Counted from the first letter of the stretch, positions 19,812 through 31,558 are shown. The stretch is DNA of 45,326 nt from Porphyra umbilicalis (GCA_002049455.2 KV919224.1:1-45326), one strand, 5' to 3'. Notes: a model not told the origin generated them from the sequence alone. Program-made: numbers and translations.

Positions 19812-20718
19812 TTGGATGGCGTGGATGTGGCGAGAGGTCAGGACGGACTGCTCGCTTCCTTTTTTTTCTCCTTTCCCTAAAGCACGAAACGGCACACCTG
19901 ATGTACAGCCATAAAAAAACAAGGACCGACGTAATTGACTCCCGCACCTACGACGCCCGTCGTGGTTGACCGTCCAACGCCACCACGAGGCATCAAAAGC
20001 CGAGAGGCGCGCGGGCCAACGACGGCGTAGATGGAGGGAGATGCTCGCGCCATCGGCGAAGGGGAGGTGATGGACACACACGACGACGAGAGCTGGAAAC
20101 GACGGGCACGCGAACGACCGAGCGGAGGTGCGGTCGACGCGCACGGCGGCGCCGACAATTTGGGGACGACCGGCCCGCCAACGACAGGGAAGGCACGACG
20201 CGCTCGTCAACGCCGGGGAAGTGCGACGACCGACGCCATCCGTCATCAAGCACAAGCCGCTGGAAAAAGAAAAAAGAAATCGACGAGCAGGGGGATCCAG
20301 AAATCAATCAACCAAAAGCAGCCAGGCGCGGCGTGTCCGCCCTGCAAGATAAAACATGCCCCCCACAGGGTAACTCAGACAAAGCAACAACCCCTGCCCC
20401 AGCGTAGTAACAGCAGCATCAGCAATAACGGACAGCCAGTGCGGCGCACCTGCCGCTGGCCACCCAGACAGACGATGCAAGCATGTTGGCACGAGGAAGC
20501 AATAGCACGACAAATGGGCAGCAACAAGAGGAACAGATCGAAAGCAACAGCAAAACGTAACCAGCACAGCGCAAAGCGACCACACAACGCGACAAGATCC
20601 CGTGGCATGCAGCCTTGACTTGGTCCGAGGCACGCCTTGACAGCGCGTGACAGCCTCAGCCCCAGTAAAGGACCAGCTACTGACAACTACCAGCAGGATG
20701 TCACACCCGAGGGAGACC
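19812..20718. other. intergenic region between convergent AspRS and SR protein genes
   Basis: These 907 bp contain both 3' ends. A T-rich stretch lies 45 bp after the AspRS stop. On the minus strand the sequence downstream of the SR stop is pyrimidine-rich and gives stop-free frames (20304-20795, 20375-20686), which look like untranslated sequence: they are rich in Cys and Leu, without domains. Confidence 0.5.
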
Positions 20719-21453
20719 TTAGTCGCGACGGGAGCCTGCAGGACATGCAACGAAGACGAAAGCCGATGAGAAAAAAACGGAAGCAGTAAGAGCACGGGTT
20801 AGGAAGGAGTCGGTGACTCCCAAACGCGCGGCAGCACGACGAGGAAGCGGCAGAGAAAGAGCAACTCCAGCCGCACACCCCCAACACCCGCAAAAAAAAA
20901 AACATGACGTACGCTTCGGGGAGCGAGACAGGGACCGGCGTGGCGACCGGTGGTGCCGCGGCGACCGATCCCGCGGCGACCGATCCCGCGGCGACCGATC
21001 GCGCGGCGAGTGGTCGCGCGGCGACCGTTCCCGCTCGTGGGGCGAGCGGGAGCGCGAGCGCTCCCGCGGCGACCGCTCACGGCGGCTGCCGCGGCCGTTT
21101 GGCGACCCGACCGGCGAGCGGCTGCGGCTGCGGCCGTGGCCGACCGCCACGCCGCCGCGCGGGGAGGGTGACTGCCCGCCGCTCTGCGGCGACGACAGGG
21201 TCGGCGGGGGCGCCTCTGCGGCCACCCCGTCAGCGCGGGCGGGGGAGCCGGCGCCGTTGCCGCCGCCACCGCCCGCCGCCGGGCCAGGGGAGCCGACCGG
21301 CGAGCGCCCCGATGCCCCATCTGCCGCCACCACCGCCCCGTCGGCGGCGCCGCCGCCGGGCGAAGCCGGCGGCAGCGACGAATCCCGCCGCGGCGAGTGG
21401 CTGCGCGCCGTCGGCGAATCGCGGCGGCCGCCGTCGCGGCCCCGCTCGCGGCT

Positions 21454-21487
<34 letters not shown>

Positions 21488-21744
21488 TTGTCGCGGCCGT
21501 CGCGCCCAGAGTCGCGGTAGCCGTCACGGTGGCCGTCCCGGTCGCGGCTGCCCCCGTCGCGGCGGTAGCCGCCGTCGCGGTGGCCGTCCACCCCGCCGCG
21601 GCTGCTCTCCCGATGGCCCCCGCCGTCGCGGTAGCCGCTATCGCGGTAGCCGCCGCCGCCGCGGCCGTCGCCGTCGCGATAGCCGCCGCCGCCGTCGCGA
21701 TAGCCGCCGCCGCCGTCGCGATAGCCGCCGCCGCCGTCGCGATA

Positions 21745-21796
<52 letters not shown>

Positions 21797-22368
21797 TACG
21801 GGTCGCGGCGGGGGGCGGGGCGCACGGGGCTGCCGGGCATGCGGCGGGCGGGCGCGTCCAGCGGCAGCACCGATGAGGACGTGCAGTCCCGCTGGGTGTG
21901 GCCCTTGTCGCCGCACCGCCAGCAGCGGTCTGCCCAGTTTCCGTTGGGGCACTCGCGGGAAAAGTGCCCGGGCTGCCCACAGTTGTAGCAGCGCAGATCC
22001 GGATCATTGGGCCCGCCACCTCCACCACCGCCAGGAGCGCCACCACCATATGGGCCGTAGCCGCCATAGCCGCCCATCCCCGGGGGGCCGCGGAAGCCCC
22101 CCCCCATCGGCCCCATCGGCGGTCCGTCCATGCCGCGGCGGCCGGTGGAGCGGGCAAACTCCACCGTTATGCGGTCCCCATCAATCCGACGACCGTGCAG
22201 CTGGTACACCGCTTCATCCGCGTCACGCGGGTCGGACATCTCCACAAACGCAAAGTCCGTCTTGACGTCAACGTCGACCACACGGCCATAGCGGCGGAAC
22301 AAGTCCTCCAGCTCCCGCAACCGCATTTGGCGAGGCAGGTTGCCCACAAAGATGCGGGTGCCACCCAT
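20719..22368 (-). CDS. RS2Z: RS2Z-type SR splicing factor (RRM, two CCHC zinc knuckles, RS domain)
   Basis: Nuclear pre-mRNA splicing factor. From the ATG at 22368 it encodes an RRM (residues 4-73; RNP2 IFVGNL at 6-11, RNP1 KTDFAFVEM at 36-44), a Gly-rich linker, and two zinc knuckles (C127, C130, H135, C140 and C149, C152, H157, C162). Next comes a Gly/Tyr/Arg/Asp repeat region (YRDGGGG units, DNA period 21 bp, about 21640-21760), and then a long RD/RS/SP-rich domain ending in RSPRD and SRSPKR repeats. One RRM plus two knuckles defines the plant RS2Z class; this copy is longer (about 490 residues) than the usual 250-350. Read without splicing, the last 60 residues turn into a Cys/Phe/Leu-rich tail unlike any SR protein. 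Removing the proposed intron 20736-20912 gives the natural end SPKRSRRD. Confidence 0.93.
20736..20912 (-). other. proposed 177-nt intron in the SR protein gene
   Basis: On the minus strand the donor GTACGT starts at 20912 and the acceptor TGTCCTGCAG ends at 20736, preceded by a pyrimidine-rich tract and a CTAAC-like branch site (TTCCTAACC). The length of 177 is a multiple of three, so retention does not change frame but inserts 59 residues beginning in a Cys/Phe-rich stretch. Joined exons read SPKRSRRD then stop, which continues the RS domain. Confidence 0.7.
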
Positions 22369-23392
22369 GGTGAGTGTGGGAAGGGACGAGCGTCAAGGTA
22401 CAGGAGAGGGGGGGGGGGTGAGTGCACACCGAAGAGACCGGCCGGAAACCACTGTCGCGCCTCCTCCGCGCACCACAACTGAGTCGCTTCCGCAAGGGAC
22501 GATGTGGGCGCACAAACGTTGTGGGTCAAGCACCACGGATCGCCTCGGTCGCGGTCGGGGACGCGTGTGCACGATAAAAGTACTGTAGAAGGAGAGACGA
22601 GCACTCAAGCAGCGCGCGCGGCGGAACAACCAACGACCCTAGTCCCAGCTAACGCCCCACACCGATCCACTACCCGCCGGCCTGGGCACCACGCCCGCGT
22701 CGGCGCTGCTCTCGCCGCGGCTCTGCTGATCGTCCCGCCGGCTGGGAGCGTCGCCAAGTCGCACACGCCGACGTCGTCAGAGCGCCGCCGCCCGCCCGCA
22801 GCAATTTGTCGGGCGCACCACGTCGAGCCGCCCGTCCGACCGTCCGACCGACCGTCCCGCCCGACCGCCCGACCAACGCGGGCCGCGCACACGACGACGA
22901 GAAAGAGGCACGCGGGTTTGCGCGGGGTCGACGGAGCCGCCTCGGCACACGGGCGGGCGGTTCCGCTGCGGAGACCAATCAAAGCGTGGGCAGACTGATC
23001 GGTGTCGTCCAACCCCCTCAAAACGTCAGCACAACGAGGGGGTCGCGCGAATGTGTTCCGCGTCCACCCGACCCGCCGTCGCCGTCGGGGGGGTGCACCG
23101 GACTGCGGAGCGAGCCCGTCAGCGAGACACGTTGAACAGCGGAGCTCGGACGCGACGGCGGCGACACGCCCATCACGACCAAAACCTGACGGCAGATGCT
23201 GACAGAAGGCCCTGGGAGGCGATGCAAGGCACTGTCATGGCAAAAGCCGAATAGAGCTGTAATTTGTTTCGTGTTTGTCCGATTTCTGCAGCCTAGTTAA
23301 GTAAGAAACAAGAGCTCAAGCAGTACAACGGCGGCCGTTCGGGGCAAGCGGCGTCGAACATGAAGAAGGACCACGCACCGCCCACGCCCGGC
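22369..23392. other. intergenic region between SR protein and SURF4 genes
   Basis: One kilobase with no recognisable gene. It should hold the SR protein promoter and the SURF4 3' end. A G-rich run lies at 22411-22419. The ACCGTCCGACCG type motif is iterated near 22830-22875. No TATA box stands out. Confidence 0.5.
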
Positions 23393-24280
23393 TCAGAACG
23401 ACTTGCGCCGGCGCAGGGTCCCGTCCAAGCTCAACGGGTTGACGTCCGACCGGACGAGTGTGAAGAGCCCCGACATGATGGACAGTGTCTGTACGCACTC
23501 GAAGCGCATCACGTCGCGGGTGTAGGCCGCGTACGCTGAGTCGCCCATCACGGACCAAAAGGGCGTCGCGGCGACAGACGAAATGGCAAACACCCCCATC
23601 AGTGCCGTCGCGGCCTGACTGGTGCGGAAGCCGAGCGCGACGGCGGCGACCAGTGGGAGCGTCAGCAAGCCGCCGCGAAAGCCGAGCGTCACAAACGCCT
23701 CGAGGCCGAGTGCTGCCAGCAATACCCGGCTGCCGAGGGAGATGCGCGCCGCCCACTCGGCCGCCGAACCGGCGGTCGGGGCGGGCAGGCCCGGTAGCGG
23801 GCTGCGCCCGCTGGCCAACCGCTTCGTGGCGGGGATGAGCGCCAGCGCCGCCGCCAGACACGCGTTGCGCAGCAGGAAGCCGGCATTGCCGCTCGTCACT
23901 GGCGCGTGCCGCCCGTACGCCAGCTGCTGGAAAAACACCAAAACGAGGAGCACCCCGACGGCGCCATCCTCAGTGGCGGGTGCGAGCAACGCGGCGGCGC
24001 CAAGCAGGCCGGCCGTGGTCGCCAACCCGATGAGCGCCGTCGCCACACCCGGGGGCACACCGAGCTCTGACTGGTAAAAGTAGAGCTGCGCGTGCGCTTG
24101 GAAGAGCGTCCGCACCGCGTCCTCCACAAAGGTTGCGCCGAGGAGCGCCTTGGTCAGCAGTGGCACATGCTGCCGGACGACGCGGCGGGTGTGCTCCAGT
24201 CGTCGCACGACCAGCGAGCTCGTGTGGGATGAGGGGTAGTCACACGAGGCGGCGCGCTTGAAGAGCGTAGCCGCATCCAT
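23393..24280 (-). CDS. SURF4: SURF4/Erv29-family ER cargo receptor
   Basis: Multi-pass membrane protein that recruits soluble secretory cargo into COPII vesicles at the ER. The 295-residue frame starts at the ATG at 24280 (product begins MDAATLFKRAA); an upstream open stretch lacks an ATG. An N-terminal hydrophilic segment is followed by VEDAVRTLFQ, the counterpart of the conserved EDGIRM motif. Five to seven hydrophobic helices follow, including GLLGAAALLAP, GVLLVLVFFQQLAYG, SRVLLAALGLEAFVTLGF and LLTLPLVAAVALGF. Near the C-terminus RFECVQTLSIMSGLFTLV matches the conserved KYDFFQTxSVIGGLLLLV segment. The tail ends RRRKSF, basic but without the exact dilysine KKxx retrieval signal. Size fits the family (about 270). 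No intron is needed. Confidence 0.88.
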   Translation of the reverse strand: MDAATLFKRAASCDYPSSHTSSLVVRRLEHTRRVVRQHVPLLTKALLGATFVEDAVRTLFQAHAQLYFYQSELGVPPGVATALIGLATTAGLLGAAALLAPATEDGAVGVLLVLVFFQQLAYGRHAPVTSGNAGFLLRNACLAAALALIPATKRLASGRSPLPGLPAPTAGSAAEWAARISLGSRVLLAALGLEAFVTLGFRGGLLTLPLVAAVALGFRTSQAATALMGVFAISSVAATPFWSVMGDSAYAAYTRDVMRFECVQTLSIMSGLFTLVRSDVNPLSLDGTLRRRKSF

Positions 24281-25171
24281 GCTCCCCGCGACTCGCGGAC
24301 GAGCGGAGTCGGACGTCTGCACGAGGGGGGGAGGAGGGCGGGGTGGTGCGGAGATAGGGTGAGAGTGCTGTGCGGAGCCGGAAGGCGGTGCGCAAGATGT
24401 GCGGCAGGCGTCGGGGAACAAGGATGGCGAAGGCAGGTGCTGAAGGTGGTGCGGTGAAGGTGGTGATGGGAGGCGGCGGAAACCAACTCTGACCACGGAT
24501 TAGCAGTCGCTCATAAGCTGCCTCACCGTCTTGCGTTGCCATTCCTCATCGTGACGGCACGCACCGCCCGGGCACGGTGCACTCGCGGCATCCACCCCCC
24601 TGTCCGCCGCAAGCAGCGCACCGTGGGTGCCCCATTGCTCCCTGCGACACTGTGCTCGGCAAAAAGGCCCGCGGATAAGACATGGCACCTGAACACACAT
24701 GCGGAAACAGCTGGCAGCCACCACCGGGCCAAAAAGCGAGGCGACACCTGCGGGTGACCAGCTGTGGCTGCAATGAAACACACGTGCACTGCACCCGGCC
24801 ACGCCAGTGGCCGAGGGCGACACGGAAGGAGAACCAAAAGTCACAGCCAGGGGTAGAGAGGAGATGCACGAAAATAGGGAGGAGGAAAGGGCGCAGTACC
24901 AACTCTGCCACGCCGCGAAGCGCACCGTCACGCGGCCGCAAGGGCCCCACCGTTGCGTTACTGCATGCGGCTTCAACGACCGGGACCGCCGGCAGAAAGA
25001 CAAGCAATGACATCCGGCAACGAGCGGCCGCGCTAGGTCGGGAGTGCCGCTGCGCCACCTGCACGCGGGACATGCAAGGGATGGCCGAGCCCGCGGCCGA
25101 GAGATCCAAGAAAGCACAAGAACGACGAGCGAGTCGGGTCGTGTGTCAAGACGTACGTACGTGTGACTGAC

Positions 25172-26308
25172 TAGGGATGGGCAAGTGATTAATTGGAATC
25201 GGGTATAAATCGATTAATCGGGCCGAAAAAAAAGATCGACAGAATATCGATTTGGGAGTCGAGAAATCGGGGCAACCGATTTTCAAATAAATATGAGCAT
25301 AAATATTACCGGAGCACATAATTGACACCACTTCGGACTCAGACCACCAGACTTAGCCGTCATCGGTCGCTTCAGAGCTGGTGGCTCGCCGAGCTGACGC
25401 TTGGCAACCGCTGGTTGCTCTCGCTCATTCGTGCGAGGATACGTAACGCGATGCGGCCAGAATGCTGTGGGATGGTTCCATCGGGCACTGAAGTCTGGGT
25501 GCAGCGTTGACAGCTTGTCTTCGAACCCCTACACCGTCCGTACACAGGCTCTCGTCACCGACTGCGGTTCCCTCCACTACCCCACGACTTTCTTGAAGCG
25601 CATCACGGGTTCATGCCTGACGTCCAACACCCCTGACCATGTCGACGCTGTCTGTGCCGCCCGAGTCGAGCCAGGCCGCCACAGTGCCCAGCGCTGGCCC
25701 CTCTGCCCAGTGCGCTGGCGGCCTTTCCCATGCACAAGAATCAGACTGGCGGTCGGGCGACAGTTTCCGGTGGGGGCCAGTGCCTATGGTGAAGAAGAGG
25801 AGTTCTGTCTATGCGTACTTCGGCATCGAGTACAAGGACCCACGGGGAGTGATGGTCGTGTTATATAGATAAGCACGCTCTCGGACCTAACGCGGTTGAA
25901 CGCCAATGGTGCACGCCAGAGGGAGGCGCCGAGAAGCGACGGGGGGGTGCGGGGGAGGCGCCGAGAGGCAAGGCTGGGAGCGGGGGAGGCGCCGAAGAGC
26001 AAGGCGGGGAGCGGGGGTGACTCAGAAGAGCAAGGCAGGGTGCTGGGGACCCGAAGAAAGGAACGACCGGGACCAGCGCGAGGGTGTTGCTGGACATGCA
26101 CGAATGGGTGGACGATTACGCGTACCGTCGATAACTACGAGAGCAACAGCCAAAGACAAGTGCCTGCAGAGTCACCTCCATCCACCTGTTTTCCGCTGCG
26201 TGCAAGCCTCGCTGGCGGCAGGTGAAAAAATCGATTTGAAATCGATCATCGGTTGTGACTGAAGCCCAATTTATCGATTTAGCCCAGCCAACCGATTGCC
26301 CACCCCTA
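25172..26308. mobile_element. hAT-like DNA transposon, non-autonomous
   Basis: The left end TAGGGATGGGCAA (25172) and the inverted right end TAGGGGTGGGCAA (ending at 26308) match at 12 of 13 bases and have the TAGGGRTGGGCAA form well known from hAT elements. Inside both ends ATCGATT / AATCGAT motifs are clustered (25199-25280 and 26228-26290), as in hAT subterminal repeats. The flanking octamers TGACTGAC and TGACACGC share 5 of 8 bases, so the 8-bp duplication is at best decayed. The 1137-bp element is far too short for a complete transposase but carries an N-terminal fragment (25639-25872). Confidence 0.75.
25639..25872 (+). pseudogene. hAT transposase N-terminal fragment (start of BED zinc finger)
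   Basis: A 77-residue frame from the ATG at 25639 inside the hAT-like element. After a Ser/Gly-rich leader it reads KKRSSVYAYFGIEYKDPRG, which looks like the opening of a BED zinc finger (basic residues, then S-x-V-x-x-YF). The frame ends before the zinc-binding cysteines and histidines, so it is a remnant. Its position within hAT-type inverted repeats supports the assignment. Confidence 0.5.
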
Positions 26309-26778
26309 TGACACGCCTCTTCAGTGACACGAGATTAACTCACTCGGAGCTTTTCATTGACGTGCAAAAGCACCAAGATCGCCGCGCATTACAGAAGACT
26401 GCAAATAAAACGAGTCACGCATTCGCGGGAAGATTCAGGCAAACAGTCATGGTGTACTGTAGCTCTGGAGAAGCGGGTCTGCGGCACGCGAAACATGGCG
26501 CAATAGCACAAGATAGAGCTCGTACTGCTTATACCTAGCTTCGCCAGCAATAGTGAGCTGCACGGGAGCACGCAGAACATGTCAAGGAGAAGCGTCATTG
26601 CAAAACGACCGTAGGGAGGAAAGTGTCTAGGGTGCTGATGGAGGGAGGGATGGTACTCGAGACAAGCACTGACGCGGTCGCGAAGACACGAACGTGAGTC
26701 GTTCAACTCGAAAAAGAAAGGACCGCGACCGCACGCAGTCAAAACCCGCACAACGATAACAGCAAAAACAACGGACCC

Positions 26779-29608
26779 CTAGCCACCCACCACGGGAGGA
26801 GGCAGCTGACTTTTCCGCGTGTAGAAGAGCAAATATGCTTGCCGCCGCAGCACCGTGGCCGGCTGTACATCCGCCACGATGTTGTCATCACAGGTGGCCC
26901 AGGCGTCGGCCGGGGAGCGGGGCGGCAACACCGATTCACTCGACCCGCCGCTGCCGCTGGCGTGTACCGCCCCACGCGGGGACCCACCCGTCGACATGGA
27001 GGCTGCCCTGACGCCAACCCCCAGCGGGGAGGACGCGACGATGCCCGCGTGGACCTCCGCGGCGCTGCTCCGCCGCACGTCGACAATGTAGTGTCCGCCG
27101 GCCGTCTCCCGCCCGACATGCGTGACGACGCCCGTCAAGGCATAGGAGCGGTGGTCGGTGGCAGGTGCAACAGATATGGAGCTGAGGAGTCCCGGCTCAA
27201 CGTAGAGCGTCTCCGGGTACTCAACAGAGCGGCTTATTTTGGTCAGCGCCCCCGTCGCCGCGTTGTGAGCAAAGCGCTTGAGGTGGAGGATGAGCACCTG
27301 CGGCAGCCGGTCCAGCGTCACGTGCTTGCGCGCCTCCACCGCCTGGCGAGTTGACTCAGAGGTGAAGCCCTCTAGCGCTTCGGGTTCAAAGTAGAGCCTC
27401 AACGCGTCGCGGAGACCCCGCACGAGCCCGCCCCCGTCCACATCCAGCTGCAAGCAGAGGAATGGCTCACGGGTTACCGACGATGCGCCATCCCGGCGGC
27501 ACAGCTCGGAGCGCAGAGTGCCACCAAAAATGGACGTGACCACCGACTGCGCAAACTCCCCGGCTGACCGCACAACGACAGCGGTGCGGCCGCCGCGGCC
27601 GACCTCGGACCACCCTACGTCCGAACCGCCGGCATCGCCGCCGCTGCCCGACTTCGTCAAAGCCCCCGTGGTGGTCGTGTCGCCGTCGGGGGCGCGAGGG
27701 GTGATGATCAGCGCCACCAGCTCCTCGTGCAGCGCGTTGAGAACGTGTGTCAGAAACTCTTGAGCATCCTCTTGGGAGCCGCGCGCCATCAGATCACGCA
27801 CCGCCGCGCCCTCATCCCGTATTCTCGATGTCAAGCGACCCTGCGGGCCGCCCAATCCACCGCCGTCGGCGCCCGACGAAGGGCCGGTGGCCGGCAGCGC
27901 GTCGTACAAATAGTCTGGGAGGAGCGGCTCGCATGGGATGACGCGGCGCTGGGCGTGGGAGGCGGATGGTTTCGCGGCCGGTGCCGTGGCGGACCCCGCC
28001 GGCTGGCCTTTGGCCCGCTTCATAGGGGGCGTTTGGGGTGGCGCCGTCATCGCCAGAGCCGCATCGGCGGGACATCCTTGGCCCCCGCTACTTGCCCAGC
28101 CCGACGGCGGCGGCGGAAGGGACTCCGGAGACGGGCTCCGCGTCGAGGTTCGTGATTCACCGGTCCCGGAATCACCACATTCCTCACCTTTGCCGGCGCT
28201 GGCCACGCTCGTTGGTGAGCCGGCCTTTGGTGATCCCGTCAACGGTCCGTTGGACGTCTTGTGCGCCGACGACGACAGCTCAGCAGACGAAGACGTGTCC
28301 GTTCCCTTCGCCATATCGTCCTCGTCCTCCCCGTCGTTATCATCGTCGGCACTCAAATACCGGCCGCTCGGCCGGTACGCGACGCCGCCGCTCGACGCCG
28401 AGTCCATCGACGACGGCCCTCCCCGGCGGGGTGCCCCAAATGTATGCGCTTTGAGTTTCCCCGCATTGTTCATCTCCGCAGCAAGCCGCACGAACCGGGA
28501 CAACAGCGGCGCGGTCGTCGGCGGGAGGACTACCTCAGGCGCATCCAGCGCGCGCAAAAAGATGCGGAAAGGAGCGCACGCCATCAGCGCTTGGAGGACC
28601 ACGTTGGTGAAGCATGCGTTACCGACATTGACAAGACCGCGGGGGAGCCACGGCTCCGCCGCAGCCGCCGCCAGCGCGGACCGGCTGATTCGCAGGGCCG
28701 CCAGTTGAGCCCGCACCGCGGCGGCGGCGGTGCGGCCGCCAAAGAGCACCGTCTCGGCGGCAGAGGCGGCGGCCTCGTCCGCCACCACCAGCGGCCGGCC
28801 GCTGGTCCACGCGGACGTGGGCGGGAGGCTGCCGGGCGACGGCTCGCGGAGTCGCAAGGACGGGATGCGGGACGCCGCGGCCGCCGGCGTGGCAATGGGA
28901 GAAGCAGACGCCGGCATTGATGCGGTAGCCGCCGCCGTTGCCGCCGCGGCCGCGCCGTTGGACGCGGCAATGGCCGCCCACGAGCGCGGGGCGGCCGTCG
29001 TCTGCTTGGGCGTGCTCGGTGTGGCAGCGGCGGCGGCGGGTGCCAGTATTGGCACGCTCCTCGACGGAGACAGTGCCACGCCGGCCGGCGGGGCGGTGCC
29101 CGCCGGCGTCGACGGCGCCGCTGGCACGGGGGTGGAAGGAGGGTTATGGGAAGAAGTGGCGCTGCTTGTGCTGCTCGCGTACGCCGCCCCGTTGGATGTT
29201 GCCACGTCGATGGGCGCCACCGGGTGCACGCCGTTGGGGACGGCGCCGTTGCGGGTAGCAGCTCCCCGAGGGGATGATGGAGGGGGGTAGGCGGGGTCCG
29301 TAGCCAGTGGTCTAGGCGGCGGGTGGCGCTTTTGGGGGTGGGGTTGTGGCGGTGCAGACGCAGGGGGGTGGAGGGGACGGCGGTGGGAGATCTTGGGTGG
29401 GCAGACGACGCCCCATGGGGCGGTCGCCGATGGGGGGACGGGGCCGAGGGGGGGTGACGGGGGAGGCACCACCGAGTAATGAGCGCCATTGGGAGAAGGT
29501 GTAGGAGCCAAAGGCGAGGTTACTACATGCAGGTGGGGACGCCAACGGGGCCCCGCCGCCGGCGGGTCCTGGTGGTCCTCCACCTCCACTTCGTGGACGA
29601 TACGCCAT
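26779..29608 (-). CDS. USP10: USP10-type ubiquitin-specific protease
   Basis: Cysteine protease that removes ubiquitin from proteins. The catalytic core begins with the Cys box PRGLVNVGNACFTNVVLQAL (Cys codon 28614-28612). A long Ser/Pro/Asp-rich insertion (about 28470-28000) follows, then PLLPDYLYDAL, GSQEDAQEFLTHVLNALHEE, SIFGGTLRSELCRRDG, PQVLILHLKRF, the His box TAGGHYIVDV (His codon 27093-27091), WATCDDNIV with the acidic residue, and YLLFYTRKSQL near the end. The order, spacing and the QEDAQEFL and FGGxLRS segments fit USP10/UBP24. The Cys box has Ala where GNTCF is usual. The start is unsettled. An ATG at 29608 in an ideal context (GCCCACCATGG) opens a frame (MAYRPRSGG...) that must join the main frame somewhere at about 29500-29330, either by an intron or through a C-run error. 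The next in-frame Met is much further in. The protease assignment itself is firm. Confidence 0.88.
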
Positions 29609-30779
29609 GGTGGGCAACAGCTGCAGACGGGGAAAGACACCAGGCGCTCCAACCACAAGTGTGTGTCACCAGGAATGACCACCAGGTAAGAGACGATGAC
29701 GTCAGACGCAAAAGGGATGGGCGACCCACGACCGGACAGGGAGTGAACCAAACGATGGAAACACGGGTGGTGCAGCTGCGCGGCGGAGCAATCCGTAGAC
29801 GGGGGGTATCAAGTCTTCACCTCAGGGCGATGAGAGCACAAGAAAAAAACGTGCGCAGGATGGCACGTGTGCGGTGGGGGACGGGCCAGCGGGAGTGGGT
29901 GAGATGTGATGAGAGCCGCGTACCGTGGCCAAACGCGTGACGTGGTGGGGTGGGTGGCGGCACGGTCAGGACAGCGACGGTCGTCCGCTCCGCCTGGGGC
30001 GACGGGCGTGGGCATGGATGGCCGTCGACGCACGTGAATATGGCTTCTGGAAACAAGTAGCACCTGCCTTGAGTCTCACGGCGTGATTGGCCGGCGTCTT
30101 GAGCACCTCGCTTCACGGCGCATCGGGGGGCCCATGTTTCATGCACGTAGCGTTATTCAGCATTTGAATTCGACCGAGAGAGAAGGGTGGGGGTCACTTC
30201 ACTATCCGGCGAATTATTTCACAATTCGAAATAGGGGCTCTGGGCACCTCACTGGAGCCTGCAAATGGAGAAAATCTTTCGCACACTTGCACAGTAACTC
30301 TCTGCCAGTGAGTGGGCTCGCAACTTTTCCTCTCATGCTCTTCCTACCGGCCGATCACGTTCCAATTTTTGGCGACTGGTACTAAGCTGGGTTGTGGAGA
30401 ACATGGATCAGTAGCGCTTTTATTTGTGAGCCTCTCTTACGGAGTTGGTCACTGTTGTCTTCTTTTATTTTCATACCGTCTTTCATCGGCTGATGCGTTA
30501 GGAGTTTAGTTAGAAACGTCTGTCTTTCTTAGATGAGGATGCGGGGGTTACATTCCTAATGTCGCAAAGGTATAATACTTCTTTTGCCGAAGTCGTTTGC
30601 AAAATACGCGGAATAGAATGCACAGTATCAGGCTGGATGAGGTGGATGAAAGTTCACATGACAGTATGACGTCAGACCTGGCGTGTTGCCAATGGCATCT
30701 CGCGGACGTTCTCATCTCAGACGCGCGATGCGTAGCTGTCCCGTCGCTCTGTGTTTCTGGACCGTCAGGGCGTGGCCAC

Positions 30780-31558
30780 TAAGGTTGGCATTTACCGAAC
30801 ATTGCGATGAATGCTCTTTCCCAATCGGAATACTGATTTATCGATTTTGTACCGATATCTCGGTAGTCTCACGCTTCATAAAATTTCCGATTTTGTGGCA
30901 TATGTGGTTAGAGCCACACTCGCGTCCGCACCCTCATCCACACAGTGCAACGACCACCGCATGACCCCGACCATACCAACCTCCCGCCTCTGCACTCAAC
31001 CCAAGTAGCACCACGGCCTCGACTGTGTCTGACCTGGGCAAGCTCGGATCCATCCCTTCGCCTCCCCACCAATAATACTCCTGCGTACCACAGCGCGCCA
31101 TACATTCCCCACACATCAAGGCACATACATCGACAACATACCGCTCGCCCACTCTGCTACCAACATTATGACGCAAAGGAAACTTGGTGGCGCGGAAGTT
31201 CCCCAGCCGCAACACTACCTCTTGGGGATACCCAGGCATCTTTTGACAGGGCAGAGGACACGCTTGCTTGGGCAGAGGAGGCGAGCTGGACTGAAGCAGG
31301 AGGGCCTGCATACTAGACGCGGGTGTCTTGTGCGATCAATATTGCATCGTGGCTGTTTTGCTGGTCTATCTGGTCGGCGACTAATGGGACCGGTGAGTGC
31401 CTCGCCCGGTGTGTGGCGTCGGTCGAGCTCTCCCAGGATTAAATACGAATATTATTACCTTACAGACCTGTACCGACCATTGAGAAAATGGACGATACCG
31501 ACTATTGATCGGGATACCGAGACCCTTACCGATCAAATTTACCGATATACCAACAATA
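30780..31558. mobile_element. non-autonomous inverted-repeat transposon with 7-bp target duplication (hAT-like)
   Basis: The 779-bp element starts TAAGGTTGGCATTTACCG and its inverted right end reads TATTGTTGGTATATCGG. TGGCCAC lies directly outside both ends (30773-30779 and 31559-31565), a perfect 7-bp direct repeat and a likely target-site duplication. Motifs of the type TACCGA / TCGGTA are clustered inside both ends (30800-30875 and 31475-31550). No transposase is encoded. The TIR pattern and duplication length suggest hAT, but 8 bp is the rule there, so the superfamily is provisional. Confidence 0.65.

Larger units (their letters stand above)
24281..26778. other. intergenic region containing a hAT-like element
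   Basis: Upstream of SURF4 there is no gene before the USP10-like gene ends at 26779. The minus-strand open frame at 24500-25117 is Cys-rich with no ATG-supported start or domain; I do not call it. A transposon-like element occupies 25172-26308. The remainder (26309-26778) shows nothing I can name. Confidence 0.5.

Noticed and set aside
20304..20795. Minus-strand open frames downstream of the SR protein gene
   Set aside because: Overlaps the proposed last intron and 3' untranslated region; composition is Cys/Leu-rich without domain or supported start.
24500..25117. 206-codon Cys-rich minus-strand frame upstream of SURF4
   Set aside because: No family resemblance, no well-placed ATG; stop-free frames are common in this GC-rich DNA.
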